Shown here in pieces: positions 57,345-64,000 of a DNA stretch of 64,000 bases (position 1 is the stretch's first letter; the number at the start of each line of letters is the position of its first letter). Under the pieces are notes generated by a model. The model was not told the DNA's origin and searched no databases. It saw only the letters and a program-made list of their open reading frames with translations. Source of the stretch: Gordius sp. MW1 (taxonomy: Eukaryota; Nematomorpha; Gordioida; Gordea; Gordiidae); contig OZ038532.1 of assembly GCA_964036665.1 (NCBI GenBank), positions 10,434,537 to 10,498,536 on the forward strand. Direction: 5' to 3'. The position numbers and the translations under genes were made by a program.

Positions 57345-57416
57345 TTGATAATTTGTAAGCAATGCCTACGACTTCTAAATGACTTACGAAGGGAGCGACT
57401 TATAATGGGGGCCGAA
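57345..57416. repeat. Cluster-associated conserved block, copy at B3
   Basis: 'aatgcctacgacttctaaatgacttacgaagggagcgacttataatgggggcc' region; then homology with the B1 and B2 3' flanks continues up to the Helitron at 57662 and again after 59241. Confidence 0.75.
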
Positions 57417-58261
57417 ATCTTTTTATGGATATAGCTGTGATGCAAAAAGCCTTTAATAATCAAGATATCTTTTGAAAACTTTGAAACAATAATTAATCAT
57501 AAGAGTTCATGGTTTATATTTTTATGTCAGAATTGACTTTAATAACTATATTTCGCAAAAAGGACGTAGTATCTTTATAAAATTATCTTCAACTCTATAA
57601 AATTCAACTTTTTTACTATCTTTGATACCAATCGTACTTATAAAGTTAGCTTTATATTAAACTAGCTGTGCCCGGCCAAGCGTTGCTTTGGCTCAGTCCT
57701 TAAGTGGTTAATTAAGTATAAGCTATTAATAAGACTTATCTAAAATGGGGTCATATATGAAATAATTTATAATGTGAAAGGTCCGAATGATTTTATGAAC
57801 CCACTATTTTTAGTATATATTTATATAATAAGACAAACCAAATGCAAATTCTGTTTTAGTCATCAAATCCGACTAAAATTAAATGTTTTTGAAAAAATTG
57901 CTTATTAATGCTGTTACTTATTATACAATAATACCATTATTTTATTTTTCTAGTTAGCTGATTTATTTGAAATACAATTTTCTTTAATATAATAAAATAA
58001 TTAATTGAAGGATGGATAATTATTAAAAATATGCTTCTATGATCGACCACGTGATAATAATGACAAAACTGCATAATTTAAATTTTATTTATTTAATTTA
58101 AATAGTCTGTTAAACCCCAATAATTTTAACCGTATACTGTAACATTTTTATTATACTTTTAAATATCTAATTCGAGAAAACTTCAGCTTTGTATGTATGA
58201 CGTCATTATTGTATATGCTGCTATAAATGAAGGACGGGAAATGTCAGAAATTTTTAAAACA

Positions 58262-58520
58262 AAAAGGTATTTTAGGAATCTAAAAAAGCTATTTTACCCT
58301 TGGCCTATCTGGGCATCTACGGCTAAATTTTCGCTCGAATCGGATCTGAAGTTTCAGAATTTAGCCCTTTTTTAAAACCAAAAGGCCGAGAAATGTCCGA
58401 TATTTTTAAAACTAAAAAGAATTTTAGCAATCTGAAAAAGCTATTTTAAACCTGGCCGCCCTGAGAACCTACGGGTAAAGTTTCGCGCAAATCGGGCCGG
58501 TAGTTTCAGAATTTATTCTC
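58262..58520 (+). repeat. ~155-bp subrepeats in the small Helitron
   Basis: 'attttag[g/c]aatct[a/g]aaaaagctatttta' and 'cgaatcgg..ctg.agtttcagaattta' occur at about 58266 and 58421, with a third copy at 59107-59200 next to the 5' end. Confidence 0.75.
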
Positions 58521-58747
58521 ATTTAAATATCTCATTTAATAAAAATTAATGATCGATAAATAATGACATTTATATATAAATAGCATTTACTCAGAATAAT
58601 CAACGTTTGACTATTTTATATTACATTTAAATTATATATACTTTCATCTTTCTCATTTAAAATATCTCATTTAATGATTATGAGAAAAATTCATCTTCTT
58701 CACCTATATATTTTCTCAAATAATCTATAATTTTATTTATTTCAGGT

Positions 58748-58962
58748 TAATTCATAAATTTTATGTTGTCACCGTTAAGAAAAGATGACGTTTAAGAAAT
58801 TTAATTCATAAATTTTATGTTGTCTTGTCACCGTTAAGAAAAGATGACGTTTAAGAAATTTAATTCATAAATTTTATATTGGCACCGTTAAGAAAAGATG
58901 ACGTTTAAGAAATTTAATTCATAAATTTTATATTGTCACCGTTAAGAAAAGATTACGTTTTA
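58748..58962 (+). repeat. ~55-bp tandem repeat, four copies
   Basis: 'ttaattcataaattttat[g/a]ttg' plus 'caccgttaagaaaagatgacg'. Copy 2 has an extra 'tcttg'. It is internal to the small Helitron. Confidence 0.88.
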
Positions 58963-59584
58963 CTACAAACTACTATAAGTGATACACTTTTACTACAGAA
59001 CTGTCTGTATATTCAAATTTTCGACGAACGCGAGGAGGTGCGTTTGATTGACATTTTATTGAACGTCAAAACGTATAAAACCCAATATCTCGAAAATTAA
59101 AAGGAATTTTAGAAATCTGAAAAAGCTATTTTACCCCTGGCCGCCCTGGGAACCTAGGGGTAAATTTTCGCGCGAATCGGGCCGGTAGTTTCAGAGATTA
59201 GCCCTTACATACATATATACACTTTACTTTATATATATAGATGGTATAACAAAATAAAATTAGATCTCTAAGGTCGGAAATATGAAATTTATTTTATTAT
59301 TAATAAATACTTTTTAATTTAATTTAACATTTAATTCTGCAGGATGGCTAAACCATCTCAAATCTGTAACTGACGCCCTGTAAATGTGTAACTTATTCAC
59401 ACTCTTCGCAGTCAGGACATTTTATAAGCCGACAGTTTATAAACAGTACATCTGACATTTTCATATTTATTAAAGATATATGCATTTACATAGTAAGCAG
59501 AATGATTGATCTAGGAAACTAAAGTATGTACATGCTAAAAGAACGAAATAATTTTATATGTGTAGGGGCTAACTCTGGGATGGT

Positions 59585-60131
59585 TTATTTTCCGTATCTG
59601 TATCTTCTGTAGGAGTGAGAATGATGAGAACTGTGACTTCTCTTCCTTCTACCGGATCCACTGCTTCTTTTCCTTCTGCCAGAATGGCTACTCCTTTTCC
59701 TTCTACCAGAGTGACTTGATTCTTCTAAATCTTCGTCAAGCAGGGATCTCTTATTGCCGTTTGCTTTTGCCAACGCACGTTTAGCGCGGAGAGCTTGATT
59801 ACCAAACGCTACTTCATCATCGGCTATTGCTAGATTGTCAGCATTCGAGGCTTTAATTGCGCTACCCGTGACGCCAGAGCTCAAGTACCGGTAATTTATG
59901 AGCCCGATTAGCTGCGAAATAGTTAAGTATTAAAGTACAAATAGTTATTGTAGCTTTATTGTTTAAGACATTTTGATGTTTTACTTAAAAATCAGACAGT
60001 AAATTGATTAAAAGATTAAAAAATAGTTTTAAGGCTAAAACGATAATTAATGTTATATATATGTAGGTTAGCGAATAAATATGTAATTATATTATTACCA
60101 AAAATATCGCGACACTGTTTATAAGTTTCAT
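59585..60131 (-). CDS. Secreted multi-RRKR peptide precursor, gene B3
   Basis: Paralogue of B1 and B2. Exons 60099-60131 (11 codons) and 59585-59911, 187-nt phase-0 intron, 119 residues: the longest of the three. The first exon plus exon 2 give a signal peptide ending in 'AIFLLIGLI'-like sequence. The order is acidic spacer 'ADNLAIADDEVAFGNQ', RAKR, 'ALAKANGNKR', 'SLLDEDLEESSHSGRRKR', two further G-RRKR units, and 'SHSSHHSHSYRRYRYGK'. It differs from B1 mainly by an added 'HS' and Tyr for Asn before RRYRY. Exon 2 is far more alike among B1-B3 than the introns and flanks, so the protein looks constrained. Its 3' flank was split by the Helitron at 57662-59241, which does not touch the gene. Confidence 0.88.
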
Positions 60132-60170
60132 TGTAAAAGCGAAAAGATATGTTACGAAATTTAATATTTG

Positions 60171-60178
60171 CTTTTATA
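60171..60178 (-). promoter_or_regulatory. TATA box of gene B3
   Basis: TATAAAAG on the - strand, 40 nt before the ATG. CCAAT in GTTGCCAATC near 60255-60264. Confidence 0.75.
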
Positions 60179-60319
60179 AGCAAAAAGTCTTAAAAATAAG
60201 ATAAGAGTTGGCCAATATATTTAATTCTAAATCCAAAAGATATAATAAGCTATTGATTGGCAACACATTTAATTATCTCAAATTGCCTCTGTGTTAGCCA
60301 TGGGCTAAATAAACCAAAA

Positions 60320-61778
60320 TTTTATTCAGTTTTGTGGTAAGGTTTGACTCTCACTTTTTGTAAATCATTGGAATTTTTGGCTATTCAACAAAATTTAGAT
60401 TGTTATCCTAAGGGTTAAAGTCTTTCCAATTCCAATTTATGGCACCCAAAATGGAGCTAAAAAAATTTCATTATTAAACCAAACAAATCCATTTAAATAT
60501 GAGTATTTTATTAAAAGTAGTGGCGTAGCTGGGAGGGGCCTTTCGGCGTTCGGCTCCCCCCCCCCCTTAGGGAAAAGTCCCTGCCCCTTTGGCTCCCTAT
60601 GCAGTTATTTAGTAATCGTAATTTAGCTAATTACAATTATTCAGTTTATAAATAAGAAAAATATCGAATTGAGCTAAATGATCCGCTTTGTAATTTACAA
60701 ACAATAAAAATAGGCGGGTAATAAAAATTTATTTTATTTTTAAAGCCCTAAGCTTCATACAATAACTTAGGTCAAATACTTTGGTATTGCGGCTATACCA
60801 AATTAATAAGGCCGTCGTTATATAGTTTTAACAGTCAAAGGGGAGCCCGGGGCTATTTGTATCTTTGTAATTATTTTAAAAAATTATAGCCATAAAACAT
60901 TAATTTTAACCAAATATTTTGGCATAGGCTCTAAATAAATTTTGTTAGAATCCTAATTAAAAATTCCATAGAGGAAAAACAGTTTTTGGGGCTATTAGTT
61001 GTCTTGACAAAATTTCGTATTTTGCGCATAAAGTTTTTTTGGTTGTGTATATTAAAATAACTAAGCTTTAACTTATTAATAGATAATTGTTCAAACCGTC
61101 CGTTAATTAAATTTTTTTACAATATAGCTTATTAGATTGTTATTTATGCAAAAAGATAGCGATTGGGCTAGTTGTAGAGGGACTAGTGGTGGCCATTCCA
61201 CATTATATTTTACCTCATGAAGACTATGAAAACAAAATTTTTGTTTAATATTTTAACTCTGGGAGAGGAATAGACTATGATTTGATTATATATTAGATAA
61301 AGAGACATTTTTATTGTAAAGTTAGTCTTTTATAATTACATAAGTCAGGTGTCATCATGACTGATTTTATATTTGTAGGGTGTAATGTAATCTAATTAAA
61401 TTTGAATTTCGATGTTCATATTGTCGTTTTATTTATTCGTGTTGGGATAAATTTAATAAAAATTTATAACATTGAAGCAATTCTACTTTGAACAAGGCTA
61501 TGACTTGCCCCGGGCACTTTTATTTTTCTAGAATTTTTATTTTTAAATTTAATTTGTGACAAAACTAAATAAAAAAATTCTGAAACTATTTTCTCATAGT
61601 AAAAATATACATTGTAAATAGATTTGAAAAATAATTTTAGTATTCTAAAATCTGATTAAATATTTGTATGGCCATTCTAGTCCTGGTTTCCCCTATCCTT
61701 TTAAATTGAAAGATTTTTAGTCAATACATCAGTTTTGTTTTGAATTACAGTTGATTTCTACAAACTCACTATACGTCA
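60320..61778. other. Intergenic DNA with one repeat scrap
   Basis: 'gtggcgtagctgggaggggcc' and a C run at about 60520-60600 belong to the 'ggcgtagccagg' repeat group. The rest is A+T-rich with no gene seen. Confidence 0.4.
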
Positions 61779-61780
61779 TA

Positions 61781-62103
61781 CAATCGAAACTTCTTAATCA
61801 CAAATTGGATTATCGCGGAAATCTTTTAATCGCGAAGTTAACCGCCATTTTTTTTTTAACGATAATATTAACAAAAACATCGTTTATTAACCTATCGCTT
61901 AATAGTACAATATCGGATATTCACAAACATTTTCGAGTCCTTAAATCAACCAGATAATTATATAAAATATCTTTATTGCGAAGCGTAAGAAATGAATATT
62001 TTATAATGTACATATACTTTTATTTGCATCCTTTAATCGCGAAATATCGGTTAATCGCGAAAAAAATCATGTTCAAGGCTTTGCAATTAAACGGTTTTGA
62101 CCG
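61781..62103. mobile_element. 323-bp pogo/Tc1-type MITE
   Basis: Flanked by TA (61779-61780, 62104-62105). Ends CAATCGAAACTTCTTAATC and, inward from the right, CGGTCAAAACCGTTTAATTG, with internal 'ttaatcgcgaa' repeats. TA target and C..TC.AAAC...TTAAT ends fit pogo-like elements. No transposase. Confidence 0.65.
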
Positions 62104-62539
62104 TATAATTTTATATAGCCTTATTATAGTCTTTTCACTTATATAGTTTCGTAATTATTTAACTATATGTTCATAAATAATATTTTATTTTATTGCGAGT
62201 ATTTCCGCCTACACGACCTGGCCAGGTCCACGGTCGGGTCTGGAGAGTCGGTACGGGTTTGCTTAATCGGCATGGACAGGCCGAAATATAACCCAGTGCA
62301 TGTGATTTTTAAATATGTGGATTTCAAAAGTTTTTATTTTTTATAAGGGGATCGTAAATAAATTAACAAAATGGGTATATTTAGTTATATAAAATTACCC
62401 TTGCATAGAGTTTTATTTAACAATAGTTTATGCAGCTTCGAGTACGACTAGTGACAATTTAACCGCGCGTTACTTTTTGGAAGAAACAAAAGCCTGTTTA
62501 AGATTGATATATTTAACATAATTAATATTAAACGTTTTC

Positions 62540-62951
62540 AAATATTGTTTTAGTATTGAAAAAAATGTATGCAAAAATCGCAGAATATATGAGAATTTTT
62601 TGGGGAAGGTGTAGGCTGAGCCTGTGCTTTGCAAAAAGCGGGGCGAACTTGGACTTATAATTTCATTTTAACGGTCCTGGGGCGGGACAATTTTTGGTAT
62701 TGGTGGGTAAATTAAGCCTAATAGGCCCATGCAAGTGTTTAGTTCATTCAAACAAAGGCCCTAATTAGCGCAAACAGAAAAATTGGAAGGAGCTCTATGC
62801 AATTTGGGTCCCTGAAGGTATTATTATTGCATTTTTCACCAAAAACCCATCGTAGATATTAAATTTATATAATTTTAATTAGTTTTTGTTTAATCGAAAT
62901 TTTTGACACATAAACCCCCCCCCCCTAATTAGATAGTCCTGCCTCCGCCAC
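62540..62951 (-). repeat. Dispersed repeat, copy 2 (reverse of 1505-2055)
   Basis: The reverse complement matches 1505-2055 along its length, with the 57-bp segment in single copy. The end near 62951 reads ggcggaggcagga on the - strand. Confidence 0.7.
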
Positions 62952-62959
62952 TAATGTTC

Positions 62960-64000
62960 ATAAGCTTAACACATTTTTGTTTAATAGTACAATTTAACAA
63001 AAAATTTTTAAACCCCCCTTTCCCCTTGAGGCAATCCTGGCTACTCCTATGATTACATATAACTTCTTATTAACACTTTGAAATTTGAAAGGCGCACTGA
63101 GATACTGATGACTTATTGAATTGAATAAAGAAAGGATTAAATGCAATTTTTATTCATAATTTAATAAACATTAAAAACAACTATAAATTAATAAAACATT
63201 ATAAAAACCCTATAAAAACACACTTAAATGGTTTTGTAATGGGCTTTTAGCGGGCCTCACTTATTAATAGGCCGGTGTAAGGTTATATAATTCAACAATA
63301 ATAAAATTCAACATAGCAATAAAGCACACGAATTGGCAACAAGCGTAAAAGTAAACAAGATCACGTGATTTTCGCCAGATAGCCATTGGTTAAAAGTATT
63401 CTAACGCCAAATTTAAAGCGTAAAAAAACGCGTGATATTTCTGTGTCAATAAGGCCATTATAAATCTCAACATAGGATTTGGATATTATTCCATTCTCCA
63501 ACATTCCAATCTCCATACGTAATATATATAAATTATCTAAAATCTTTACATAGGTGAATATTTGTATTAATATCAGAATATATACAGAATTTATTCCATT
63601 CTATTAAGTTTATTTATCTTTAATTAAACATCTTACTAAATAGGTCAATTTCCATCTACATTTTGTGTTGTTATGTATAATCATTTATGTAGCTAAATAC
63701 ACAATATAACAACTGGTCTTTATATTTACCCAAACAAAAATTTGTCTTTATATGAATTATACTCCAACAATCTTTTGATATGTGTTATAATTATATACCA
63801 ATAAAAAATAAAATTTGGGTGTGTTTATTTTATTCATTATATGTATGTATATCTTTATAAATCTAGTTTTAGAACATAAATTATATATATTTATATATAA
63901 ATATAGGTAAACAAATCTTCTATTTAACATAAAGTCAACAAATTTAGTAATAAAACAAAAGAAATACATAAGTCAACAAATCTAAACATAAAAAATATAT
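62960..64000. other. A+T-rich intergenic DNA, no gene seen
   Basis: After a short 'ggcaatcctggctactcctatg' repeat scrap near 63030 the sequence is about 80% A+T with no supported frame. The 70-codon frame at 63757-63969 is low-complexity. Confidence 0.45.

Larger units (their letters stand above)
57662..59241 (-). mobile_element. 1.58-kb non-autonomous Helitron with visible empty site
   Basis: On the - strand: 5' TCTATATATATAAAGTAAAG, 3' hairpin GCCAAAGCAACGCTTGGC (57672-57693 region) followed by CGGGCACAG and CTAG, between A and T. The flanks (attaaa / tggtataacaaaat) are contiguous in the paralogous flanks of B1 (about 19464-19480, 'attaaatagtataacaaaat') and B2 (about 52008), so the pre-insertion site is known. 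No coding capacity. Confidence 0.92.

Overview
The window looks like nuclear DNA of an A+T-rich (roughly 70% by eye) invertebrate animal. It has spliced genes with GT-AG introns, TATA boxes, AATAAA signals and a large load of DNA transposons, Helitrons and LINE pieces. I cannot name the phylum from the sequence alone; a lophotrochozoan, flatworm or cnidarian would all fit. No viral, bacterial or CRISPR content was seen.

Host genes. (1) A plastin/fimbrin actin-bundling gene on the + strand (9.0-12.3 kb) with all four calponin-homology domains in five clear exons. It carries an unusual Ser/Pro plus poly-Glu tail, and no EF-hand exon is visible. (2) A dispersed cluster of five small two-exon genes, all on the - strand, that encode secreted, Arg/Lys-rich precursors cut by furin-like sites. 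Type A (14.1 and 45.1 kb) ends in a His-rich peptide. Type B (19.8, 52.4 and 59.6 kb) has tandem G-RRKR repeats and, in two copies, a C-terminal Tyr-Arg-Tyr-Gly-Lys that looks like an amidation site. All five share an 11-codon first exon, a phase-0 intron, a TATAAAAG box at the same distance and a conserved intergenic block, so they look like one family spread by tandem duplication (A-B, then A-B-B). They are the best candidate here for an undescribed system.

Mobile DNA fills most of the rest. 3.2-7.4 kb is an RTE-type LINE with two hAT insertions at one 8-bp target. 21.25-32.89 kb is an 11.6-kb Helitron with proper TC...hairpin...CTAG ends. It holds eight near-identical 1.28-kb units, each carrying the 3' end of another LINE (zinc finger plus restriction-like endonuclease), and near its 3' end a triplicated exon-like segment. 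38.38-40.71 kb is a 2.3-kb hAT foldback palindrome. 46.1-48.5 kb is a decayed hAT transposase gene with two younger hAT insertions. 57.66-59.24 kb is a second Helitron whose empty site is preserved in the paralogous gene copies.

Tandem repeats: a 167-bp satellite (54.3-57.1 kb) whose core alternates as a 334-bp dimer, a ~129-bp array (35.4-36.3 kb), and smaller arrays. Older single monomers related to the 167-bp satellite lie at 17.6, 33.6 and 34.7 kb.
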